Shown here one piece after another: positions 8,381 through 18,449 of a DNA stretch of 64,000 nt. The stretch is from positions 3,100,001-3,164,000 of the forward strand of contig NZ_CP126238.1 of assembly GCF_044792555.1 (NCBI RefSeq). Direction: 5' to 3'. The translations under genes and the position numbers were made by a program. The DNA is from Alicycliphilus denitrificans_A (GTDB lineage Bacteria > Pseudomonadota > Gammaproteobacteria > Burkholderiales > Burkholderiaceae_C). Position 1 is the stretch's first letter. The number at the start of each line of letters is the position of its first letter. The notes beneath the pieces were generated by a model that worked only from the letters and a program-made list of their open reading frames with translations, had not been told where the DNA came from and did no database searches.

Positions 8381-9577
8381 TCAGCCGCGATAGAGCCAGG
8401 GCTGATCGAGCAGGCGCTCACCCAACACGCGCATGGCGGTATCACGCCCCCAGCGCCGCAGGCCGCTGGCATGAAAGATGGCTCCGTTGCGCTGCGACCG
8501 GGCCTGCACGCGGGCGTTGCGCTGCCAGCGGTTGAGCGCGTAGCGACGCAGGCACAGGGGCACCTCCAGGTCGTGCATGGCCAGGGATTTTTCCAGCTCG
8601 GCCGCATCTTCGATCGCCATGCCCGCGCCCTGGGCCAGGTAGGGGCGCATGGGATGGGCCGCATCGCCCAGCAGCGCCACCAGGCCGCGCGCCATCTCCT
8701 GCGGGCCGGCGACGGGCGGGCGATCGAGCAGCGGCCACAGACGCCACCCGTCCCCCAACTGGGGCACGGTGCGGATCAGATCCTGCAGCGGCGTGCAGGT
8801 CTGCGCCAGCGCGGCCTCCAGGTCGGCGGCGTTGGCGCCATGGTCCCAGGAGTCCAGATCGGCCGGCGGCCGGCCATGGCGTATGGCCACCAGGTTGAGC
8901 AGCTCACCTCGGCGCAGCGGGTACTGCACCACATGCAGGCCCGGCCCCAGCCACACGGTGACCTGCTGGCTGCGCAAGGCCTGGGGCAGCGCATTCTGGC
9001 GCAGCACGGCGCGGTAGGCCAGGTGGCCCGACACCCGCGTGGGCGCCTCGCCCAGCAACTGCGCACGCGTGCCGCTGCGCAGCCCGTCGGCACCTATCAG
9101 CGCATCCCCCTCCACCTCGATGTGCGTACCGTCGCCCCGCAACAGGCGCACGGTGACGGCGCCGCCCTGCTCCGCATGCCGCTCAACCCTGTGGTTCAGG
9201 TTCAGGTGCACCAGGGACGACTTGCGCGCCACATCCAGCAGCAGGCCATGCAGGTCGGCCCGGTGAATGGTGGCGTAGGCCGCGCCGTAGCGTTCAATCA
9301 CCGTGGCGCCCAGGCGCAGCGCGCCCAGCTCGGCGCCGGTGAGCGCGCTGCGCACCTGCAGCCGCTCGGGAAAGGCCGCCACCGCCTGCAGCGCCCTCTG
9401 CAGGCCCCAGGCCTGCAGCCGGCGTACCACGTTGGGGCCGATCTGCACCCCCGCCCCCACCTCGGTGAACTCGCTCGCGCGCTCGAACAGCCGCACCTCC
9501 CAGCCCGCGCGCGCACCGCCCAGGGCCGCGGCCAGTCCGCCTATGCCGCCGCCGGCAATCAAGACTTGTTTTTGCAT
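8381..9577 (-). CDS. FAD-dependent monooxygenase (salicylate / 3-hydroxybenzoate hydroxylase-like)
   Basis: A 398-residue single-component flavoprotein hydroxylase. The N-terminal VLIAGGGIGGLAAALGGARA is the FAD-binding Rossmann motif, GADGLRSGTRAQL the DG motif, and LLGDAAHPMRPYLAQGAG the GD motif that contacts the FAD ribityl chain. HRADLHGLL is also typical of the aromatic hydroxylase group. Such enzymes use NAD(P)H and O2 to hydroxylate aromatic acids. No ring-cleavage gene is adjacent, so the substrate cannot be assigned. It lies 18 bp downstream of acnA on the same strand and may be read as the second gene of an acnA transcript. Confidence 0.88.
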   Translation of the reverse strand: MQKQVLIAGGGIGGLAAALGGARAGWEVRLFERASEFTEVGAGVQIGPNVVRRLQAWGLQRALQAVAAFPERLQVRSALTGAELGALRLGATVIERYGAAYATIHRADLHGLLLDVARKSSLVHLNLNHRVERHAEQGGAVTVRLLRGDGTHIEVEGDALIGADGLRSGTRAQLLGEAPTRVSGHLAYRAVLRQNALPQALRSQQVTVWLGPGLHVVQYPLRRGELLNLVAIRHGRPPADLDSWDHGANAADLEAALAQTCTPLQDLIRTVPQLGDGWRLWPLLDRPPVAGPQEMARGLVALLGDAAHPMRPYLAQGAGMAIEDAAELEKSLAMHDLEVPLCLRRYALNRWQRNARVQARSQRNGAIFHASGLRRWGRDTAMRVLGERLLDQPWLYRG

Positions 9578-9595
9578 GCCCCCGATTGTCGGCTT

Positions 9596-12508
<2,913 letters not shown>

Positions 12509-12811
12509 ACAGCGACTCCGGTGAGGTGACGACAACGGCCCATTCTGGCAGCGCCACGCATTAACACCAACTTTGGCCGGCAATAACCTTTTTGCCATGC
12601 CCCGAAGTACCACGAACCGGTTCTTTGACGAACCATTCGATATCCGGCGCCATGCATGCCCCACATATTGAGGAGCATGTCGCGCGCAAGTCCACATTTA
12701 CAGCAACAAAAAACCCGCCAAAGGCGGGGTTTTTGATGGCCCGAGTCGCACTGACCCGGAATTGATGGCATGAGTCACTGACCGGCGCTGCGGGTCATTC
12801 ATGCCAATGGC
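12509..12811. other. Intergenic region between acnA and the H-NS gene
   Basis: About 300 bp without a gene. It holds the acnA 5' region, with a GAACCGGTTC palindrome (12614-12623), and the terminator of the leftward H-NS gene (12708-12734). I see no convincing sigma-70 promoter for acnA and no small reading frame. Confidence 0.6.
12708..12734 (-). terminator. Terminator of the H-NS gene
   Basis: CCCGCC-AAA-GGCGGG hairpin flanked by A and T runs on both sides. It lies 78 bp past the stop of the leftward H-NS gene and could work in either direction. Confidence 0.85.
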
Positions 12812-13108
12812 TTAAATGGCGAATTTTTCGCGATCCTGATCCTGAATCCACTTTGGTGCCTTGCCGCGGCCGGTCCATGTCTGGCCGGTCGCCGGGTCAC
12901 GATATTTGGGGGCGACCTTGACGCCGCTGGTAGCCGAGACTCGAGTACCACGCCCGGCAGGGAAAATGTCCTGTTGCGTCAAACCATACTCGGCAACCAG
13001 TCCGCGCACCTGAGCCACGGCTTGCGCCAATTCACGGTTGCGCGCCTCGTTGATCTGCAACTCAAGCGCTTCGCGCTGCTTCACCAGTTCCTTGTAGCTT
13101 GCGGTCAT
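12812..13108 (-). CDS. H-NS family nucleoid-associated protein
   Basis: A 98-residue protein with an N-terminal coiled coil for oligomerisation (MTASYKELVKQREALELQIN) and the C-terminal H-NS DNA-binding motif KYRDPATGQTWTGRGKAPKWI, near residues 68-90. The TGRGKAPKW segment is the AT-hook-like loop that inserts into AT-rich minor groove. Short H-NS relatives of this type occur in several copies in Burkholderiales and silence horizontally acquired DNA. It is transcribed alone, with a TATAAT box upstream and its own terminator. Confidence 0.93.
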   Translation of the reverse strand: MTASYKELVKQREALELQINEARNRELAQAVAQVRGLVAEYGLTQQDIFPAGRGTRVSATSGVKVAPKYRDPATGQTWTGRGKAPKWIQDQDREKFAI

Positions 13109-13437
13109 GATAGTAAATAGAAAGGGTTGAAAACGAATAAAACGACGCGATTATAAGGAAACAATCCAAGCAGCGTTACAAGTCCGTCAACTTTGTTTTT
13201 GTTAATCGCACACCGCTCCAAAGCCATGCATCTTGCGTCGCTGCCCATTCTTGAGCGCGAGAGACGAAGGGTTTCTCAAAACCCCATGCCGGCCGCCATT
13301 GATTCAACTAGTTACTAATAGTTCAGCCATGCCAGCACAGCCACGCCAACGCGCCACATGCGCGCGGTGATGCCATCACATGGCCGCCCAGGCGGGACAA
13401 TCGCGTCTTCCGACACCACCATCGAAGATAAGAAAAC
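13109..13437. other. Divergent H-NS / apaH promoter region
   Basis: 329 bp without a gene, less GC-rich than its surroundings. A perfect TATAAT (13150-13155, minus strand) sits about 45 bp before the H-NS start; its -35 is weak. On the plus strand I see no clear apaH promoter. ACTAGTTACTAATAGT at 13306-13321 is a short AT-rich imperfect repeat of unknown meaning. Confidence 0.55.
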
Positions 13438-14283
13438 ATGGCACTTTATTGCGTGGGCGACATCCAGGGCTGCGACGATGCCTTCGAGCGACTGCTTTCC
13501 CTGATTGGTTTTTCTCCCAGCCGCGACACCGTTTATCTGCTGGGCGACCTGGTCAACCGCGGCCCCGGCTCGGCCGCCGTGCTGCGCCGCTGCATGCAGC
13601 TGGACGGCAGCGTGCACGCGCTGCTGGGCAACCACGATCTGCACCTGCTGGCCACGGCGCACGGCGTGCGCCCCCCATCGCGCCGCGACACGCTGCAGGG
13701 CATCCTGCAGGCGCCGGACCGCGAGGCCATGCTCGACTGGCTGCGCCAGCAACCCCTGGCGCGCCAGTTGGAGCATGGCGGGGAGACGCTGCTCATGGTG
13801 CATGCCGGCGTGCTGCCGCAATGGTCGGCCGACGATGTGCTGGCGCTCGCGGGCGAGGTACACGCCCTGCTACGCGGCCCGGCAATCCCCCATTTTCTGC
13901 AGCAGATGTATGGCAACACACCCGACCTATGGGACGCGGACCTGCAGGGCGCGGACCGCCTGCGCATCATCGTCAATGCGCTCACGCGGCTGCGCTTCTG
14001 TTCGCCCGGAGGGCGCATGGATTTCGACAGCACCGAAAGCGCCGCGCACGCGCCAGCCGGGCTGGTGCCCTGGTTCGATGCACCGCAGCGGCGCACCAGC
14101 GGCACGCTGATCGCCTTCGGCCACTGGTCCACGCTGGGCTGGTTCGAACGGCCTGACGTACTGGGGCTGGATACCGGCTGCGTCTGGGGCGGTGCCTTGA
14201 GCGCCGTGCGCTTTGGCGCCACGCTGGCCGAGCGCGAGCACTGCAAGGTGCCATGCGCGCAACAACAGCAACCCGGCAAGTAG
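13438..14283 (+). CDS. apaH: Symmetrical bis(5'-nucleosyl)-tetraphosphatase ApaH
   Basis: Hydrolyses diadenosine tetraphosphate to two ADP and, in enterobacteria, also removes Np4N caps from RNA. The 281-residue protein has the calcineurin-like metal motifs GDIQG near residue 7, GDLVNRGPGS near 36, LLGNHDLHLLA near 63 and a distal His in FGHWSTLGW. The length matches the family. It stands alone; the neighbouring apbE is convergent and separated by a copy of the dispersed repeat, which probably terminates both genes. Confidence 0.95.
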   Translation: MALYCVGDIQGCDDAFERLLSLIGFSPSRDTVYLLGDLVNRGPGSAAVLRRCMQLDGSVHALLGNHDLHLLATAHGVRPPSRRDTLQGILQAPDREAMLDWLRQQPLARQLEHGGETLLMVHAGVLPQWSADDVLALAGEVHALLRGPAIPHFLQQMYGNTPDLWDADLQGADRLRIIVNALTRLRFCSPGGRMDFDSTESAAHAPAGLVPWFDAPQRRTSGTLIAFGHWSTLGWFERPDVLGLDTGCVWGGALSAVRFGATLAEREHCKVPCAQQQQPGK

Positions 14284-14286
14284 CTT

Positions 14287-14384
14287 GCTATAAAAAATAA
14301 AGCTGCTTGCGCTTTTCAGACAAGTTTTCAAACGCAATATCGTCTGAAACCCTTATCCAAGAAGCGCAAACAGCTATCGTTTTA
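14287..14384. repeat. Dispersed palindromic repeat, copy 3 (compound) between apaH and apbE
   Basis: Outer arms AGCTGCTTGCGCTT (from 14301) and AAGCGCAAACAGCT are inverted; between them sits a second inverted pair, CAGAC ... GTCTG. AT-rich ends border both arms. The element touches the stop codon of the leftward apbE gene and probably acts as a bidirectional terminator. Confidence 0.7.
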
Positions 14385-15422
14385 GATGGCTACCGGCTTG
14401 AGAGCGGCCGTCATGCCGCTCGACTGCCACAGCGCACCATCGCTGCCGGCGGCCAGCACGGCAACGCCGGGGTGGCGCGCGCTCCAGGCGGGCACGGCGG
14501 CCATGCCCTGCACCATGAGTGCCGTGCCCCAGCCGTTGACGGCCTGCACATCACGCGCCAGCAGCGCCACCCCATGCACACCCTGGGTGGGCCAGCCGGT
14601 CTGTGGATCGAGCACATGGTGCAGGCGCCGGCCCTGGTGCACGAAACCACGCTCGTAGTCGCCCGAGGACGCGACCACGCCAAAGCCCTCCAGCGCAATC
14701 GCACCCAGCAGCTTCTCTGGCGCACGCGGATCACGCACCCCCACGCGCCAGGGTCGACCCTGCAGGCGGCCGCTGGCAAGCACATCGCCGCCGCCGTTGA
14801 TGAGGGCGTTGGCCACGCCTTCACGCTCGAGCACGCGCAGCCCCGCCGCCAGTATCGGCAGCTTGGCGATGCCGCCCAGGTCGAGCAGCATGCCGCGCGC
14901 GGCCAGATAGGCCGTACCCGCATGCTCATCGAGGTGCAACTGGCGTGCGTCCACATGGCGCAGCGCTGCGGTGATCTCGGCCGCCGCCGGCATGGCCTGT
15001 TGGCCAGGCTCGAAATGCCAGCCCGACAACGCCCCTACCGTGGGATCGAAGGCGCCCGCGCTCTCACGCCAGACCCGCTGGGCGCTGGCCAGTACGGCCA
15101 TGGCCTCGGGGGGGACGGCCACCGGGTGGCGCCCGGCCGCCTGGGCTATGCGCCGCACCACGCTGTCTTCGCGGTAGCGGCTCAGCATGGCTTCCAGGCG
15201 CTGCATCTCCCCAAAGGCCAGGTCGATCGCGACCTGCAACTGGGGGCCATCGGCACCGTCGGCGACGATGTCCACGCGCGTGCCCATGAGGTTGCGGCTT
15301 GCGCGCTGCGGCCCCGTGGTCCGCGCCAAACCCGGGGTGGCCCAGGTGACGGCGCCCAGCAGGGGCAACGCCAAGGCGAAGCGCCGCCGCGACAGCCGTC
15401 CGCCTTGCCATCCGTTGTTCAT
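14382..15422 (-). CDS. apbE: FAD:protein FMN transferase ApbE (NosX role)
   Basis: Attaches FMN covalently to Thr/Ser in target flavoproteins. Here the likely target is NosR, which carries the acceptor motif DAISGATVT. The 346-residue protein begins with a twin-arginine signal (SRRRFALALPLLGAVTWATPGLA), then NLMGTRVDIVADG, GAFDPTVGALSGWHF, LLDLGGIAKLPIL and LINGGGDVLASG, with the metal-binding region in HHVLDPQTGWPTQG. AGGAGG 8 bases before 15422 fixes the start. It lies 17 bp after the cytochrome gene and is read with it away from the nos promoter. Periplasmic location and position support the name NosX. Confidence 0.9.
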   Translation of the reverse strand: MNNGWQGGRLSRRRFALALPLLGAVTWATPGLARTTGPQRASRNLMGTRVDIVADGADGPQLQVAIDLAFGEMQRLEAMLSRYREDSVVRRIAQAAGRHPVAVPPEAMAVLASAQRVWRESAGAFDPTVGALSGWHFEPGQQAMPAAAEITAALRHVDARQLHLDEHAGTAYLAARGMLLDLGGIAKLPILAAGLRVLEREGVANALINGGGDVLASGRLQGRPWRVGVRDPRAPEKLLGAIALEGFGVVASSGDYERGFVHQGRRLHHVLDPQTGWPTQGVHGVALLARDVQAVNGWGTALMVQGMAAVPAWSARHPGVAVLAAGSDGALWQSSGMTAALKPVAI

Positions 15423-15439
15423 GGCACGCCCTCCTTGCA

Positions 15440-15847
15440 TTACATCGACTGGTCGGCCATGAAGTCCACGGCCGCCTTGACCTCGTCATCGCTGAGCGAG
15501 GAGGCACCACCGCGCGCGGGCATCATGCCCTTGGAGCCGGTGAAGCCCTCGATGGCGTGCTTGTACAGCGTGTCCTTGCCCTGGGCGATGCGCGGGCCCC
15601 AGTCGGCCTTGTCGCCAGGCTTGGGAGCACCAGCCACGCCGGCGGCGTGGCACATGGCGCAGGTCTTGCCGTACACGCTCTTGCCGGCGGTGTTTTCCGC
15701 AGCCGGAGCGGCGGGAGCAGGAGCGGGAGCCTCTGCGGCCGGTGCCGGTGCCGGTGCCGGCGCGGATGCGGGTGCCTCGCTCTTGCCACAGGCGGCCAGC
15801 ACCAGGGTTACGGCGGCCAGCGCCATCGTGAGAGATGTCTTATTCAT
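15440..15847 (-). CDS. c-type cytochrome lipoprotein (cytochrome c5-like)
   Basis: A 135-residue periplasmic electron carrier. The signal MNKTSLTMALAAVTLVLAACG ends in a lipobox, so the protein is probably lipid-anchored. A low-complexity Ala-Pro tether (about 25-52) leads to a single haem domain with CAMCH near residue 64 and the axial Met in KGMMPARGG near 107. The order and SDDEVKAAVDFM resemble class I cytochrome c5/c551. Divergent from the nosZ operon and sharing its FNR-type box, it is a candidate electron donor to NosZ or partner of NosR; this role is inference. Confidence 0.88.
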   Translation of the reverse strand: MNKTSLTMALAAVTLVLAACGKSEAPASAPAPAPAPAAEAPAPAPAAPAAENTAGKSVYGKTCAMCHAAGVAGAPKPGDKADWGPRIAQGKDTLYKHAIEGFTGSKGMMPARGGASSLSDDEVKAAVDFMADQSM

Positions 15848-15964
15848 TAAAAGCCTTTCTTGCGTCTAAACGTCTAAGCCCAGAGGGTATTGCAGCCTGC
15901 GCCCCATGCGACGAGCCTGCCTTCCGGCACGGGCGCCAGTTTGGTAGTTTCCAGAATCGCCCAG

Positions 15965-15978
15965 TTGATGTAAATCAA
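15965..15978. promoter_or_regulatory. FNR/DNR/NNR box in the divergent nos promoter
   Basis: TTGAT-GTAA-ATCAA matches the TTGAT-N4-ATCAA consensus in both half-sites. It lies 95 bp ahead of the small gene before nosZ and 118 bp ahead of the cytochrome gene, so it could serve both directions. Low-oxygen or NO-dependent activation by FNR or a DNR-like protein is expected. The regulator at 1989-2612 is a candidate. Confidence 0.85.
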
Positions 15979-16072
15979 TATCAAAAGAAACATTTGGAGT
16001 GACTATTTGCCCGCCATTGCTACCATCAGGGCAGTGCGCATTTTGTAGCCCCCCAAAACCCTTGCCTCTAAC

Positions 16073-16441
16073 ATGGACACCCTTCGATCACTGAACCGCC
16101 TGCGCTGGTGGGTAGTGGCGTGGCTGGTCTTCAGCATGGGAGCCACGCTGGCCTCGCCGCTGGTGCAACCCCGCACCATGGAGCTGATCTGCTCCAGTGG
16201 CAGCAGCATGACCCTGATGGTGCACGCCGGCGGCGGCAATGCCGTTCTCGACACGCTGGACCGGGACTGCGTTTTGTGCCTGCTGGGCGCCGCGCCGCCG
16301 CCGCCCGCCGCCCGCATCCTGCCGCCCCTGGCGGTCACCGATTTCACCCCGCCGCCGCCGCCCGACGTGCCTACCCTGCCGCCCATGGCAGCACCGCCGC
16401 CGGCGCGTGCTCCCCCTGTGTTTTTCGTTTTCCACACCTGA
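16073..16441 (+). CDS. Small membrane/exported protein, DUF2946-like, upstream of nosZ
   Basis: A 122-residue protein of unknown function. An N-terminal hydrophobic segment (WWVVAWLVFSMGATLA) precedes MELICSSGSSMTLMV and a paired-Cys motif DRDCVLCLLG; this arrangement resembles DUF2946 proteins, often near metal-handling genes. The last third is mostly proline and ends PPVFFVFHT. No ribosome-binding site is obvious before 16073. It is the first gene after the FNR-type box and ends 11 bp before nosZ, so it is co-transcribed with it. Small proteins at this position have been called NosC in some beta-proteobacterial clusters. A copper-related role would be a guess. Confidence 0.65.
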   Translation: MDTLRSLNRLRWWVVAWLVFSMGATLASPLVQPRTMELICSSGSSMTLMVHAGGGNAVLDTLDRDCVLCLLGAAPPPPAARILPPLAVTDFTPPPPPDVPTLPPMAAPPPARAPPVFFVFHT

Positions 16442-16452
16442 AAGAGGACATC

Positions 16453-18384
16453 ATGAGCAACAAGAGAGAAGCCCTGAGCACCGAAACCGCCGGCATGGGC
16501 CGTCGCCGTTTCATCAATACCGCCGCCCTGGCCGGCCTGACCGTGGGCGTTGCCGCATGCAACGACAAGCCGGCAGCCGCCCCAGCCGCATCGGGCACCC
16601 CGGCTCCCGCACCGAAGGCCGACGCCCACGCCGGCGCCAGCGTGCACCTCAAGCCCGGCGAACTCGACACCTACTACGGCCTGTGGAGCGGTGGCCATAC
16701 CGGCGACATGCGCGTTCTGGGGCTGCCCTCTGGCCGTGAAATCCACCGTATCCCCTGCTTCACGCCGGATGCGCTGGTCGGCTGGGGTGTCACCAACGAA
16801 TCCAAGAAGGTCATGGGCACCAAGGCCGACGGCAGCCTGCGCTACACAGTGGCCGATACCCACCACACGCACGCCTCGTACAAGGACGGCAACTACGACG
16901 GCCGCTACGCCTGGATCAACGACAAGATCAACAGCCGTATCGCCCGTATCCGTCTCGATTACTTCGTCTGCGACAAGATCACCCAGTTGCCCAACGTGCA
17001 GGGCTTTCACGGCATCTTCCCGGACAAGCGTGACCCGGTCGATCCGGCGATCAACTACACCACGCGTGTGTTCTGCGGCGGCGAATTCGCCATTCCCCTG
17101 CCCAACAACACCGGCATCGAAGACCACACCAAGTACCGTTCGCTGTTCTCGTGCGTGGACGCCGAGACCATGGAAGTGCGCTGGCAGGTGCTGATCGATG
17201 GCAACTGCGACCTGGTGGCCACTTCGTTCGACGGCAAGCTCGCCGCAACCAACCAATACAACATCGAGATGGGCGCGCACTACGAGGACATGATGTCCGC
17301 CGAGCGCGATGCCTGCCTGTTTTTCAACGTGGCCCGCATCGAGGAAGCCGTCAAGGCCGGCAAGTTCAAGACCATTGGCACGTCCAAGGTGCCCGTGGTG
17401 GACGGCACGCGCGAAGCCAACAAGGACGCCAAGACCGCGCTGACGGCCTATGTGAGCGTGCCCAAGAACCCGCACGGCGTGAATGCCAGCCCGGACCAGA
17501 AGTACTTCATCTGTGCCGGCAAGCTCTCGCCCACCACCACCACCATTGAACTGGCCAAGGTGCTGGACTGGTTCGACGGCAAGATGGAAAAACTCGACGA
17601 CGCCATCGTGGCAGAAGTCGAAGTGGGCCTGGGCCCCTTGCACACTGCCTTTGACGGCCGCGGCAATGCCTACACCACGCTGTTCCTGGACAGCCAGATC
17701 GTCAAGTGGAACATCGAGAAGGCCATTGCCTTCCACAAGGGCGACAAAAACGCCAAATACGTGGTCGATCGCATCGACGTGCACTACCAGCCCGGCCACA
17801 TCAACGCCTCGCAGTCCGAGACCATTGCCGCCGACGGCAAGTACCTGGCCGTGGGCTGCAAGTTCTCCAAGGACCGCTTCCTGCCCGTGGGCCCGCTGCA
17901 CCCCGAGAACGAGCAGTTGATCGACATCTCGGGCGAGAAGATGGTGCTGCTGGCCGACCACCCGGTGCGCGGCGAGCCGCATGACTTCATCATCTTCAAG
18001 CGTGACCTGCTCAAGCCCAAGCAAGTCTATGACCTGGACGAGTCGCCACTGGCCATCAAGGATCCCAAGGAGTCCGGCGTCACACGCAATGGCAAGAAGG
18101 TCACGGTGAAGATCACCTCGCAGGCACCCGCATTCAGCCTGCGCGAGTTCAAGGTGAAGAAGGGTGACGAGGTCACGCTGATCCTGACCAACCTGGACAA
18201 GATCGAAGACCTGACGCACGGTTTTGCCATCCCGAACTACAACGTCAACTTCATCGTCAACCCGCTGGAGACCAAGTCGGTGACCTTCATCGCCGATCAA
18301 CCCGGCGTGTTCTGGTGCTATTGCACGCACTTCTGCCATGCGCTGCACCTGGAGATGCGCACGCGCATGATCGTCGAGGCCTAA
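16453..18384 (+). CDS. nosZ: Nitrous-oxide reductase NosZ (clade I, TAT-exported)
   Basis: Periplasmic copper enzyme reducing N2O to N2, the last step of denitrification; 643 residues. The twin-arginine signal GRRRFINTAALAG marks clade I. The beta-propeller supplies the His ligands of the CuZ cluster, including DTHHTH near residue 135. The C-terminal cupredoxin domain binds CuA through FWCYCTHFCHALHLEM near residues 619-634. GAGG lies about 8 bases before the start. It follows the small DUF2946-like gene by 11 bp and is followed by a perfect terminator before nosR, which should keep nosZ mRNA in excess over the maturation genes. Confidence 0.98.
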   Translation: MSNKREALSTETAGMGRRRFINTAALAGLTVGVAACNDKPAAAPAASGTPAPAPKADAHAGASVHLKPGELDTYYGLWSGGHTGDMRVLGLPSGREIHRIPCFTPDALVGWGVTNESKKVMGTKADGSLRYTVADTHHTHASYKDGNYDGRYAWINDKINSRIARIRLDYFVCDKITQLPNVQGFHGIFPDKRDPVDPAINYTTRVFCGGEFAIPLPNNTGIEDHTKYRSLFSCVDAETMEVRWQVLIDGNCDLVATSFDGKLAATNQYNIEMGAHYEDMMSAERDACLFFNVARIEEAVKAGKFKTIGTSKVPVVDGTREANKDAKTALTAYVSVPKNPHGVNASPDQKYFICAGKLSPTTTTIELAKVLDWFDGKMEKLDDAIVAEVEVGLGPLHTAFDGRGNAYTTLFLDSQIVKWNIEKAIAFHKGDKNAKYVVDRIDVHYQPGHINASQSETIAADGKYLAVGCKFSKDRFLPVGPLHPENEQLIDISGEKMVLLADHPVRGEPHDFIIFKRDLLKPKQVYDLDESPLAIKDPKESGVTRNGKKVTVKITSQAPAFSLREFKVKKGDEVTLILTNLDKIEDLTHGFAIPNYNVNFIVNPLETKSVTFIADQPGVFWCYCTHFCHALHLEMRTRMIVEA

Positions 18385-18398
18385 GGCCCCTTGCCAAC

Positions 18399-18437
18399 AG
18401 TGGGCGCTGCGCTGGTGGCGCAGCGCCCACTTTTTTT
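18399..18437 (+). terminator. Perfect terminator hairpin between nosZ and nosR
   Basis: Arms AGTGGGCGCTGCGC and GCGCAGCGCCCACT pair over 14 bp with a 5-base loop, followed by seven T. The nosR start is only 13 bp beyond it. Partial read-through would give less nosRDFYL than nosZ message. Confidence 0.92.
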
Positions 18438-18449
18438 CAGGATAGTGTG

